NCBI RefSeq assembly: GCF_959029255.1
Contig: NZ_CAUFUE010000001.1
Coordinates: 186,001-250,000 of the forward strand
Direction of reading: 5' to 3'
DNA: 64,000 bases
Source: an uncultured Bacteroides sp.
Lineage (GTDB): Bacteria; Bacteroidota; Bacteroidia; Bacteroidales; Bacteroidaceae
The position numbers and the translations under genes are program-made. The notes below the pieces were generated by a model, which did not search any database, was not told where the DNA came from, and was given only the letters and a program-made list of their open reading frames with translations. Each line of letters begins with the position of its first letter. The first letter of the stretch is position 1. This document shows positions 53,893-61,768 of this stretch, piece by piece.

Positions 53893-53975
53893 TTCTACAT
53901 TATCATGAAGATAAGCCATCTAAAGATGATGATGGGAAGCTTAAAGATGATGATGAGCCTTCTAAACATCATCAT
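53892..53975. repeat. Four degenerate 21-bp tandem units
   Basis: Units at 53892, 53913, 53934 and 53955, each exactly 21 bp. Units 2-4 share CTAAAGATGATGAT (third: TTAAAG; fourth: CTAAACATCATCAT). No spacers. Confidence 0.82.
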
Positions 53976-54497
53976 AATGACACATTATTTGTAAAAGTGA
54001 TTATCCCACAAATAAACCCACCATAAATTCAACTCCACTCATCCGTTAATAAATTCACATATTTCTGTATCACTAGTGCTGTTTAACTTGTTAGGATGTT
54101 TGACTTCTATGCCTTCAATCATATATTTTCCTGTTAGGATGTAAATTCTTTGCAAAAATCATCTATAATACAATAAATATTTATAATTTTAGCCCATTAT
54201 GAATATAATGGTAAGACATTGATATTATAAATTCAAGATATCTATTATTATATTCTTATTTATCAAACAGATAATTAGTATATCATATCAAACTCACGCT
54301 AAAATAAAAACATCAAAATGGATGGTGAGAAGCGGATGGCTGACGGCTTGTGAGTGTAGTACCTTCCGCTTCATAATCCACCAAGAAAGGAGGTTGAATA
54401 TAAAACCAAGGAATTAAATTGTTACAGCGATACGTTTACCGCCTTTTAGGAATATTTAAAGAGGATTTGTTTCTATACATTATTTCACATGTTAGGA

Positions 54498-54505
54498 TAA
54501 ATTTG
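54498..54505 (+). promoter_or_regulatory. Bacteroides -7 box for the NVEALA gene
   Basis: TAAATTTG (TAnnTTTG match) 39 bp before the ATG at 54545. It is fused to the third TGTTAGGAT copy. No clear -33 box. Confidence 0.5.
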
Positions 54506-54544
54506 ATAATCAAAATTACTATTATTGTTTAAAAGGGAAATAAC

Positions 54545-54850
54545 ATGAAAAATTTAATTAAAAAAATTGTTCTTATTGTAGCAATTGGAGCAGTAGCAGG
54601 TTATAGTGTTTATAATAATCAAGAGAAAGAGACATTGTCAGATATGTTGTTAGCTAATGTAGAGGCATTGGCTCGTTATGAGTTACCGGAAGTAGATATT
54701 ACATGTGAAGGAGAATGGAATAAAGGAAGTGGAACTTGTTGGATATATTCAGTGGATTGTTATGTGTCATGGGGATTGAGAGCTCAGGATTGCGAATTTT
54801 CCGGATATATGGATGACAGCTGTCTTACACCTTGCATTTATGAACATTAG
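54545..54850 (+). CDS. NVEALA-family Cys-rich exported peptide
   Basis: A 101-residue protein. N-terminal membrane or signal helix (about 3-22, KKIVLIVAIGAVAGY), a short linker, the conserved MLLANVEALA block with NVEALA at 38-43, then a 58-residue tail with six Cys at 54, 65, 72, 83, 93 and 97, no His until the last residue, and many aromatic and acidic residues. Six Cys suggests three disulfides. NVEALA is a recognised Bacteroidales family of unknown function; I infer a leader/mature peptide split near the motif. It is followed by a propeller lipoprotein and a CxxC/DUF1573 lipoprotein. Confidence 0.85.
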   Translation: MKNLIKKIVLIVAIGAVAGYSVYNNQEKETLSDMLLANVEALARYELPEVDITCEGEWNKGSGTCWIYSVDCYVSWGLRAQDCEFSGYMDDSCLTPCIYEH

Positions 54851-54871
54851 AACTTGATATTTTTAACAATA

Positions 54872-55017
54872 AGGTTGTCTCAGTACGCACACAAAATATT
54901 TATTTTGTCATTCAGAGTGAAAATGAATGATTTCACGTAAGTATATGTGAGATGCTTCGAAGTCGCTTAGTTTCGTTTATGATAAATTGAGCGGACTTTT
55001 TTGTTCTGAGACAACCT
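54872..55017. mobile_element. MITE-like element with 12-bp terminal inverted repeats
   Basis: AGGTTGTCTCAG (54872-54883) and its exact complement CTGAGACAACCT (55006-55017) bound a 146-bp element with no ORF. The interior carries GTCATTCAGAGTG, a stretch often seen in short Bacteroides intergenic elements (from memory). No clear target duplication. It separates the NVEALA gene from the propeller gene and may act as an attenuator. Confidence 0.6.
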
Positions 55018-55049
55018 CATCATACATTTATTTTTTTATTCAACAGAAA

Positions 55050-56216
55050 ATGAAACCGATTTGTTTATTATCAATTTTGTTATTCTTTTCCGCTTGCGTT
55101 TCTAATGAAAGGAACTTACCCCAAGGAGTGGAAATTATTCCCGTAGAATATGAGAACGTAACGAAAGACGCTACCTCGTTTTTGGAAAAGATAGAAATCG
55201 TTCCATTAGAAACCAATGACTCTTCAGTAATCTCTTATCGCGCAAAAGCTATTTACGACAGGATAATGGATATGTATGCTTTTTATTTCAGAGATCAGGT
55301 TGTCTATACGTTTTCCGGTGACGGAACTTATATAGCCAATTCAAAGAAGATGAAAGGAAAGGGACCAAAGGAATACTACATGGCGTTGGATATCCAGTTC
55401 AACCCTTATCTAAAAGGTATAGATTTACTCAATCCGTATGGAACAGTTTATACCTACAGCCCCACTTTCGAACTTATTGCAAAAAGAAATTACAAACAGG
55501 AGTTTCCTGTGAACAAATTCATACCGTTGGATTCCGTAAACTACCTGTTCACTTATCCTGACATGTGGACAGACCAAGAGGTCTCGTTCGAGAATATAGA
55601 AACACATCAGAAAGTTAATACGACTTTTCAAGGAACTATCGGTAGCAATAATATGTCAAGATCTTGTTTCTATAAGCGAGGTTCGAACTTCGATTTTGTT
55701 CCATTCGGTTTGAATTATTATTTGTATCAGATTGACAAGCAGAAGAAAGAACTTCTGCCAGTAGCTTACCTAGACTTTGGTGATGCGGAAGTGAGAAACG
55801 AAGACCTGCCCGGTTTATCTACGGGGAAGCGGACTAAGGATGATGCAGAGTTGAGTGCTATATCCAAAGGATTACAGGAAAGATATCAATTTTTGTTTAA
55901 CTCAACCGAAGTCATTCCGGAAATCAAACTCTTCAATAAAGATTATGTGTACGTATTTATGGTCAAGACAACCATGCCTGGCAGAACCTTCCTCTATAAC
56001 CGGCAAACAAAGAAAGGATTTCTGCTTAATGACGGAATCCCCTTCGACATGTTTTTATGCTTCGATATAGTAGACAATATCCTGCTTTCTCTCTGCCCTC
56101 CACATGAAATCTCTCATTTTGTGGATCGCAGGTTTATGTCAGCAGAAGAAATCTGTAAAATGGAAAGGCTAAAAGAGGATGATAATCCGGTTATTATTAA
56201 ATACTATTTGAAGTGA
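55050..56216 (+). CDS. 6-bladed beta-propeller lipoprotein (BF3164-like)
   Basis: A 388-residue lipoprotein (lipobox FFSAC, Cys16) starting MKPICLLSILLF; an upstream ATG at 54987 lies in the MITE-like element and is rejected. The body has the 6-bladed propeller pattern of Bacteroidales lipoproteins found next to NVEALA genes: KIEIVPLETNDSSVI, DQVVYTFSGDGTYI, GKGPKEYYMALDIQFNPYLKGIDLL and a C-terminal DDNPVIIKYYLK. It probably stays at the envelope and binds the peptide or a processing partner; this is inference. Overlaps the next gene. Confidence 0.72.
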   Translation: MKPICLLSILLFFSACVSNERNLPQGVEIIPVEYENVTKDATSFLEKIEIVPLETNDSSVISYRAKAIYDRIMDMYAFYFRDQVVYTFSGDGTYIANSKKMKGKGPKEYYMALDIQFNPYLKGIDLLNPYGTVYTYSPTFELIAKRNYKQEFPVNKFIPLDSVNYLFTYPDMWTDQEVSFENIETHQKVNTTFQGTIGSNNMSRSCFYKRGSNFDFVPFGLNYYLYQIDKQKKELLPVAYLDFGDAEVRNEDLPGLSTGKRTKDDAELSAISKGLQERYQFLFNSTEVIPEIKLFNKDYVYVFMVKTTMPGRTFLYNRQTKKGFLLNDGIPFDMFLCFDIVDNILLSLCPPHEISHFVDRRFMSAEEICKMERLKEDDNPVIIKYYLK

Positions 56217-56218
56217 TT

Positions 56219-57100
56219 ATGAAAAATATAGTTTTATTGTTTCTTATCGCTTTGACAGCCCTTTCTTGTAAAGAATCAGAGGATAAAAAGCTTTTACGAC
56301 AAGTGCGTGAATGGCAAGGCAAAACAATACTTTTTCCGGATAGTATGCCGTTAACATCCTATGGGGAAGATACGGTCATTACTCAATATAGGAAAAAGTT
56401 ATATCCATATACAATATTAAATTATGTCGACACAATAGGATGTGTAAGCTGTCGACTGCAATTATCAAGATGGAAGAGTTTGATTAAGGAACTCCAGACA
56501 GACTATCCTGATAAAGTAAACTGCTTGATGGTCTTCTATTCTAATCAAAAACGAAGATTCATTAAATATCTGCAGAATAATGAATTTGATTCTTTCGTTT
56601 TTATGGATGATGCAGATACATTAAACAAAATGAATAACTTCTTGCAAGGAGAAGACTTCCGCACATTTCTTTTGGATGAAAACAACAAGGTGAAAGCGTT
56701 AGGAAACCCTGTACTTAATCCTAAAATAAGGAATTTATATTTATCAATCATTTCGGATGGGAAAGCACCCATAACCTCAAAGAGACCTTTGGCTGAGGTG
56801 GATATTTCTACAAACAGAATAGATTTTGGTGATTTCCCGTATGAGGAAAAACAAGAGACTGAAATTGTGATTACTAATGTTGGTGCGAATTTGTTAGTCA
56901 TTGATGATATTGTATCTTCATGTAGTTGCATAACAGTGAAGTTTGAGAAGAAAAAAATCCGAGTGGGGGAATCTGTAATGATAAAAATAATCTATCAAGG
57001 TAATGCTCCCGAACTCTTGAATGAGCGGTTGGATATTTTCTGCAATATACCCAAAGCACCTTTGTCTATAAAGATAATGGGAAATGCAAAAAATGAGTAA
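56219..57100 (+). CDS. Thioredoxin-like/DUF1573 lipoprotein
   Basis: A 293-residue lipoprotein (lipobox TALSC, Cys17). Residues of about 60-185 look thioredoxin-like, with CVSC at 75-78 in YVDTIGCVSCRLQLSRWKSL. The last 100 residues match DUF1573 (IDFGDFPYEEKQETEIVITNVGANLLVIDDIVSSCSCI). A GTG at 56213 overlaps the upstream stop and could initiate, but ATG 56219 (MKNIVLLFLIAL) gives the cleaner signal. A CxxC protein next to a six-Cys peptide suggests disulfide handling. Confidence 0.75.
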   Translation: MKNIVLLFLIALTALSCKESEDKKLLRQVREWQGKTILFPDSMPLTSYGEDTVITQYRKKLYPYTILNYVDTIGCVSCRLQLSRWKSLIKELQTDYPDKVNCLMVFYSNQKRRFIKYLQNNEFDSFVFMDDADTLNKMNNFLQGEDFRTFLLDENNKVKALGNPVLNPKIRNLYLSIISDGKAPITSKRPLAEVDISTNRIDFGDFPYEEKQETEIVITNVGANLLVIDDIVSSCSCITVKFEKKKIRVGESVMIKIIYQGNAPELLNERLDIFCNIPKAPLSIKIMGNAKNE

Positions 57101-57184
57101 GAATAGTATTTTCACATCATTCATATTATTTACTCTTTCCGTTATTTTTGATACGAAAATTGCAAGAGCTGTGTATTTTTTGTG

Positions 57185-57192
57185 TATGTTTG
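57185..57192 (+). promoter_or_regulatory. Bacteroides -7 box for addA
   Basis: TATGTTTG (TAnnTTTG match) 27 bp before the start codon, with a TTG about 21 bp upstream. Confidence 0.5.
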
Positions 57193-57219
57193 TATTCTAA
57201 CTCAATGCTGTAAACATAC

Positions 57220-60200
57220 ATGGAACTATTGATATATAAAGCTTCTGCCGGCTCAGGAAAAACTTTTACTTTAGCAGTGGAATACATCAAGCATTTGATA
57301 CTCAATCCGCGTGCTTATCGACAGATACTTGCCGTAACTTTTACCAATAAGGCTACAGCAGAAATGAAAGAACGTATCCTGACACAACTTTATGGTATAT
57401 GGAAAAAAGATCCGGCTTCAGAGGTGTACTTGGCACGTATCAAGGAAGACTTGAGAAAGACGAATTACGAATTACGAATTACGAAGAAAGAGAATGGGGA
57501 AGGATTTTCTGTCAATGGAGAAATGCTGTCAGCAGACGAAGATGCAGAAATCCGTCGGCGTGCCGGAATGGCATTACAATATATGCTACATGACTACAGC
57601 CGTTTTCGTGTGGAAACGATTGACTCATTCTTCCAATCCGTCATGCGCAACCTTGCCCGGGAACTGGAGCTTAGCCCTAATTTGAATATCGAACTGAACA
57701 ATGCCGACATATTGAGTAACGCTGTGGATAGTCTCATCGAAAAACTCTCTCCCACTTCGCCCGTACTGGCATGGCTATTGGATTACATCAATGAGCGCAT
57801 TGCCGATGACAAACGCTGGAATGTTTCGTCTGAAGTTAAGAGTTTCGGACGAAATATCTTCGATGAAAGTTATATAGAACGAGGTGAAGGCTTACGGCAA
57901 AAACTCCGTAATCCTGAAACAATAAAACTTTATCGTGACGTGCTGCGTGAAATGGAAACCGAGGCATTGGAACAGATGAAAGGTTTTTACGACCAATTCG
58001 AAGGTGAACTTGAAAGCCATGCTCTCAGCCCTGAAGAGTTGAAAGGAGGTTCACGGGGTATCGGTAGTTACTTCCGCAAATTACGGGACGGCAGATTGAC
58101 AGATAAGGATGTCATAAACGCCACACTGCAAAACTGCCTGGCAGATGCCAAAAACTGGACCACGAAAACTTCTGCACGTAAAGATGATATCATCCGCCTG
58201 GCAGAAACCAGCCTGATACCTTTACTGCAAGATGCCGAAAAGTTGCGGTCACAGAAAAACCGCACGATAAACAGTTGCCGCCTTTCCCTGCAACACCTCA
58301 ACAAGCTGCAACTGCTCAATCACATCGATGAAGAAGTACGCACGCTGAACCGTGAACACAACCGCTTCCTGTTATCCGACACCAATGCTCTCCTGCACAA
58401 ATTGGTGCGTGAAGGAGATTCTTCTTTTGTGTTTGAAAAAATAGGCGCTAACATACGGAATGTGATGATTGACGAGTTTCAGGATACCAGCCGTATGCAA
58501 TGGGATAATTTCCGTTTACTATTACTTGAAGGACTTTCGCAAGGCGCCGACAGTTTGATTGTGGGGGATGTGAAACAATCCATCTATCGTTGGAGAAATG
58601 GAGATTGGGGAATACTGAATGGCTTGGGGGCTACTCCTCCGGTTGAGTCCTCCGCTCCTTTTCCTTTCCCGGTACGCGTCGAGACTCTAAAGACCAACCG
58701 GAGAAGTGAGACTCATATTATCCGTTTCAACAACCAGCTTTTCATGGCAGCCGTAGATTATCTGAATTCCTTGCATTTGGAAGAGTTGAAAGAAGAATGT
58801 TTCTCTCTGAAACGGGCATACGCCGACGTTGTACAAGAATCGCCCAAAACTGAAACACAAGGATATGTGAAAGCTACATTCCTTGAACCGGACGACGAAC
58901 ATAATTATACGGAAAAAACCTTGATAGCCTTAGGGGAAAAGGTAAAACAGCTTCTCAATGAAGGTGTCCGATTGAACGATATCACCATCCTGGTGCGAAA
59001 GAACAAGAATATTCCGCCTATTGCCGATTACTTCGATAAGGAACTGAACCTCCCGATAGTTTCAGACGAAGCTTTCCGCTTGGATGCATCACTTGCAATC
59101 TGCATGCTGATGGATGCACTGCGCTGTCTATCCAATCCACAAGAGACAATCGCAAGGGCTTCATTAATCACAAATTATAAATTACAAATCACAAGGGGGG
59201 GAGCTAAAAAAGAGGAATATAAGGGAAGAGTATACGAGAGCGCAGGAACAGAGAAAAAGGTATCCGAAGAAAATATATCTAAGGAAAGGGCATTTGAAGA
59301 AAATATAGATTTGAATGACCTGCTTACGGCTTCTCCCGAAACATTATTGCCTGAAGATTTCATTTCCCGTAAGGATGAGTTACGTTTAATGCCTCTATAC
59401 GAGTTGCTGGAAGAGTTATTCAGCATTTTCAATATGGGTAATATTGAAAAACAAGACGCTTATCTGTTCTCTTTCTTCGATGCCGTAACGGAGTATCTGC
59501 AAAGCAACTCTTCCGACCTTGATGCCTTTATTCACTTTTGGGATGAAACGCTCTGCTCCAAGACTATACCCAGTGGAGAAATGGATGGTATACGTATCTA
59601 CTCCATCCACAAATCAAAAGGTCTGGAATTTCATACCGTACTGATACCTTTTTGTGATTGGAAATTGGAGAATGAAACCAATAACCAACTTGTATGGTGT
59701 ACAGCACCGGAAGAGCCTTACAATGCATTGGATATCGTTCCGGTCAACTACTCCTCCACCATGGCCGAGTCGGTATACCGGAAAGATTATTTAGACGAAC
59801 GTTTGCAACTATGGGTTGACAATCTGAATCTACTCTACGTTGCTTTTACCCGTGCCGGAAAAAACCTGATTCTATGGAGCAAGAAAGGTCAGAAAGGTAC
59901 CATGTCCGAGCTTCTTTCCTCCGTATTGCCTCAAGTTGCCAAGTCGGGAGAAGGAACTTGGAATGAAGAAGAAAGCACGTATGAATGTGGCAAAATATGC
60001 CCGTCGAATAAATCCAATCATATTTCCGGCACTCCCATAATTAATAAATTGGCACAGACGCCTGTAAAGCTTCCCGTTCACATGGAGAGTATGCGCCATG
60101 ACATCGAATTCCGCCAATCCAACCGTTCGGCGGACTTCATAGCCGGTGTAGATGAAGCCGAGTCGTGGCAACGTTTCATCAATCGGGGACGTTTGCTACA

Positions 60201-60612
60201 TACTCTTTTTTCCGCTATCGAAACGGAAGCCGACATCGATGACGCTATCAACAGGCTTGTATTTGAAGGAGTAATCGGCCGCAGGGAAACAGAAGAAGAA
60301 GTTCGTGAGCTGACCCGGCGAGCCTTTTCCATCCCGCAAGTCAAAGACTGGTATTCGGGGAGCTGGCAATTATTCAATGAATGTGACATCATCTGGCAAG
60401 AGAACGGGGAACTGCGTACCCGCCGCCCTGACCGGGTAATGATGCGGAATGGCGAGATAGTCGTCATTGACTTCAAATTCGGTAAACCGAATAAGAAATA
60501 CAACAAGCAGGTACAAGGTTATATGCAATTACTGGCCCGCATGGGATATGATGCAAACAGCATCAACGGATACCTGTGGTATGTGGAAGAAGGAAATATA
60601 GAAAAAGTATAA
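57220..60612 (+). CDS. addA: AddA-like UvrD/RecB-type helicase-nuclease
   Basis: An 1130-residue protein. Walker A KASAGSGKTF (residues 7-16), motif Ia AVTFTNKATAEMKERI, Walker B MIDEFQDTSRMQWDNF, then QSIYRWRNGD, and motif VI YVAFTRAGKNLI. The C-terminal 150 residues carry the RecB-family nuclease core: RPDRVMMRNGEIVVIDFKFG and QVQGYM. It processes double-strand ends with the AddB-like partner at 62491. Two in-frame 7-bp-unit repeat insertions (57462, 59167) encode NYELRIT- and NYKLQIT-type segments, the second followed by an extended hydrophilic loop. Confidence 0.9.
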   Translation: MELLIYKASAGSGKTFTLAVEYIKHLILNPRAYRQILAVTFTNKATAEMKERILTQLYGIWKKDPASEVYLARIKEDLRKTNYELRITKKENGEGFSVNGEMLSADEDAEIRRRAGMALQYMLHDYSRFRVETIDSFFQSVMRNLARELELSPNLNIELNNADILSNAVDSLIEKLSPTSPVLAWLLDYINERIADDKRWNVSSEVKSFGRNIFDESYIERGEGLRQKLRNPETIKLYRDVLREMETEALEQMKGFYDQFEGELESHALSPEELKGGSRGIGSYFRKLRDGRLTDKDVINATLQNCLADAKNWTTKTSARKDDIIRLAETSLIPLLQDAEKLRSQKNRTINSCRLSLQHLNKLQLLNHIDEEVRTLNREHNRFLLSDTNALLHKLVREGDSSFVFEKIGANIRNVMIDEFQDTSRMQWDNFRLLLLEGLSQGADSLIVGDVKQSIYRWRNGDWGILNGLGATPPVESSAPFPFPVRVETLKTNRRSETHIIRFNNQLFMAAVDYLNSLHLEELKEECFSLKRAYADVVQESPKTETQGYVKATFLEPDDEHNYTEKTLIALGEKVKQLLNEGVRLNDITILVRKNKNIPPIADYFDKELNLPIVSDEAFRLDASLAICMLMDALRCLSNPQETIARASLITNYKLQITRGGAKKEEYKGRVYESAGTEKKVSEENISKERAFEENIDLNDLLTASPETLLPEDFISRKDELRLMPLYELLEELFSIFNMGNIEKQDAYLFSFFDAVTEYLQSNSSDLDAFIHFWDETLCSKTIPSGEMDGIRIYSIHKSKGLEFHTVLIPFCDWKLENETNNQLVWCTAPEEPYNALDIVPVNYSSTMAESVYRKDYLDERLQLWVDNLNLLYVAFTRAGKNLILWSKKGQKGTMSELLSSVLPQVAKSGEGTWNEEESTYECGKICPSNKSNHISGTPIINKLAQTPVKLPVHMESMRHDIEFRQSNRSADFIAGVDEAESWQRFINRGRLLHTLFSAIETEADIDDAINRLVFEGVIGRRETEEEVRELTRRAFSIPQVKDWYSGSWQLFNECDIIWQENGELRTRRPDRVMMRNGEIVVIDFKFGKPNKKYNKQVQGYMQLLARMGYDANSINGYLWYVEEGNIEKV
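57462..57482 (+). repeat. Three in-frame GAATTAC units inside addA
   Basis: GAATTAC repeated exactly three times (21 bp, seven codons), read as NYELRIT in the addA frame. The same unit type fills operon spacers elsewhere in the window. Confidence 0.85.
59167..59194 (+). repeat. Four 7-bp units inside addA, second site
   Basis: ATCACAA ATTATAA ATTACAA ATCACAA, then a run of seven Gs. Read in frame as part of LITNYKLQITRGG, and followed by a loop rich in K, E and S (KKVSEENISKERAFEEN). Confidence 0.82.
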
Positions 60613-60620
60613 CTAGCAAT

Positions 60621-61265
60621 ATGGAAAAGAAGAGAACCATACAAAGTGTCCCGGTCATCGGCATCTGCCGCCATCGTCTTCAAACAGATGGTGAAGGAGT
60701 TAGTACCCTTGTCGCTTTTCATGGTTGTCCCTTGCACTGCCATTATTGCCTGAATCCGCAATCTTTGGATAAAGAGGAAGATTGGGAACAGTATGATTGC
60801 TCCACTCTTTATGAGAAAGTAAAAGTCGACGCACTCTATTTTCTTGCAACAAATGGCGGTGTTACGTTTGGTGGAGGTGAACCTTGTTTACGAAGTAATT
60901 TCATCAATGACTTTCGTAAATTTTGCGGTAATGACTGGCTACTGACTGTAGAAACTTCACTGAATGTATCCCAAGAACATATCGAACGCCTGCTACCGGT
61001 AGTAGACCGATATATTGTTGACATTAAAGATATGAACCCGGCTATCTATCGAAGCTATACAGGTGAAGACAATAATGCGGTGATACGTAATCTTCAACTG
61101 CTCGCCACCCGCGGACGGGCAGAAGACGTTACCCTACGCCTCCCGCTCATTCCCGGTTACAATACCGAGGAAGACCGGGAACAAAGCATAAAAACACTAA
61201 AGTCAATGGGGTTTACGCACTTCGACCTGTTCATTTATAAAACTTTTTACACATCGCCAATATGA
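60621..61265 (+). CDS. Radical-SAM glycyl-radical-activating-like enzyme
   Basis: A 214-residue protein starting MEKKRTIQSVPVIGICRHR; an ATG 15 codons upstream inside addA is rejected. The radical-SAM cluster is C36-x3-C40-x2-C43 in FHGCPLHCHYC, and GGGEPCL follows. It resembles the pyruvate formate-lyase and ribonucleotide reductase activases, but no glycyl-radical enzyme gene is adjacent, and it is a little short. Its stop TGA overlaps the next start ATG (ATGA). Confidence 0.82.
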   Translation: MEKKRTIQSVPVIGICRHRLQTDGEGVSTLVAFHGCPLHCHYCLNPQSLDKEEDWEQYDCSTLYEKVKVDALYFLATNGGVTFGGGEPCLRSNFINDFRKFCGNDWLLTVETSLNVSQEHIERLLPVVDRYIVDIKDMNPAIYRSYTGEDNNAVIRNLQLLATRGRAEDVTLRLPLIPGYNTEEDREQSIKTLKSMGFTHFDLFIYKTFYTSPI

Positions 61266-61752
61266 GACAAAACATAAATATTCATAGATTAATGAAACAT
61301 GTTTCTTCTATAGGCATTCTTGCCGGGCTACTTACATGCTTTGTTCCGGTAGCCTGTATTGCCCAAGAGACAAATCATTTCATACAAAAGGAAGACACCG
61401 CCATCTATGGAAAAAAGGAGATGTCATGCCTGATACGTGGCCTGAATATCCGGGAGGAATGCCTGCCCTGTTTGACTTTTTCACGGGACAAATAGATGCA
61501 ATGCTAAAGCGTCTGAATCTTTCCAAAGCACATTTTAACTATGGCCATGGTGTACCGGGTAGAACAATTGTTCAATTTATTATAGAAAAAGACGGAAGTG
61601 TGAAACACGCAAAAGTATTGCGCGGAGTAGACCCTAAACTGGATGAAGAAGCCATCGGATTTATACATGTCATGCCTGAATGGAAACCGGGAGTGAAAGA
61701 CGACAAACCGGTGCGGGTATTGTATACAGTTCCCATATCCTGGCATTTATAA
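61262..61752 (+). pseudogene. TonB-family gene with a frame break at an A_AAA_AAG heptamer
   Basis: Frame 1 (61262) encodes MRQNINIHRLMKHVSSIGILAGLLT, a membrane helix or signal, and goes to IYGKK; the homologous continuation GDVMPDTWPEYPGGMPALFDFF, GRTIVQFIIEKDGSVKHAKVL and VMPEWKPGVKD is in the -1 frame to 61752. Joined, it is an about 164-residue TonB-C-terminal-domain protein paralogous to the next gene. The switch point is AAAAAAG at 61411-61417, positioned exactly as zero-frame A_AAA_AAG. Either a one-base deletion in the A-run, a sequencing error, or a programmed -1 frameshift. Starts by ATGA overlap with the radical-SAM gene. Confidence 0.75.
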
Positions 61753-61768
61753 TATAAAAAACAATCGC

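Larger units (their letters stand above)
53747..54544. other. AT-rich non-coding region upstream of the NVEALA gene
   Basis: About 800 bp, very AT-rich, without a credible gene. It holds a 13-bp inverted repeat (53764-53776 with 53880-53892), a 21-bp tandem array (53892-53975), three copies of TGTTAGGAT (54089, 54132, 54490), an imperfect hairpin with GAAGCGGA/TCCGCTTC arms (about 54314-54385), and a -7 box at 54498-54505. Confidence 0.75.

Noticed and set aside
54318..54353. 12-codon ORF (MDGEKRMADGL) upstream of the NVEALA gene
   Set aside because: Too short to support as a gene; it lies within an imperfect hairpin and shows no conserved features I can judge.
54987..55049. N-terminal extension of the propeller lipoprotein
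   Set aside because: It would be encoded by the MITE-like element and would place the lipoprotein signal in the middle of the protein.
61336..61752. Independent 138-codon gene beginning at 61336
   Set aside because: Its first 30 codons overlap the frame-0 ORF and read as the shadow of its signal region; the real homology starts only after the slippery site.
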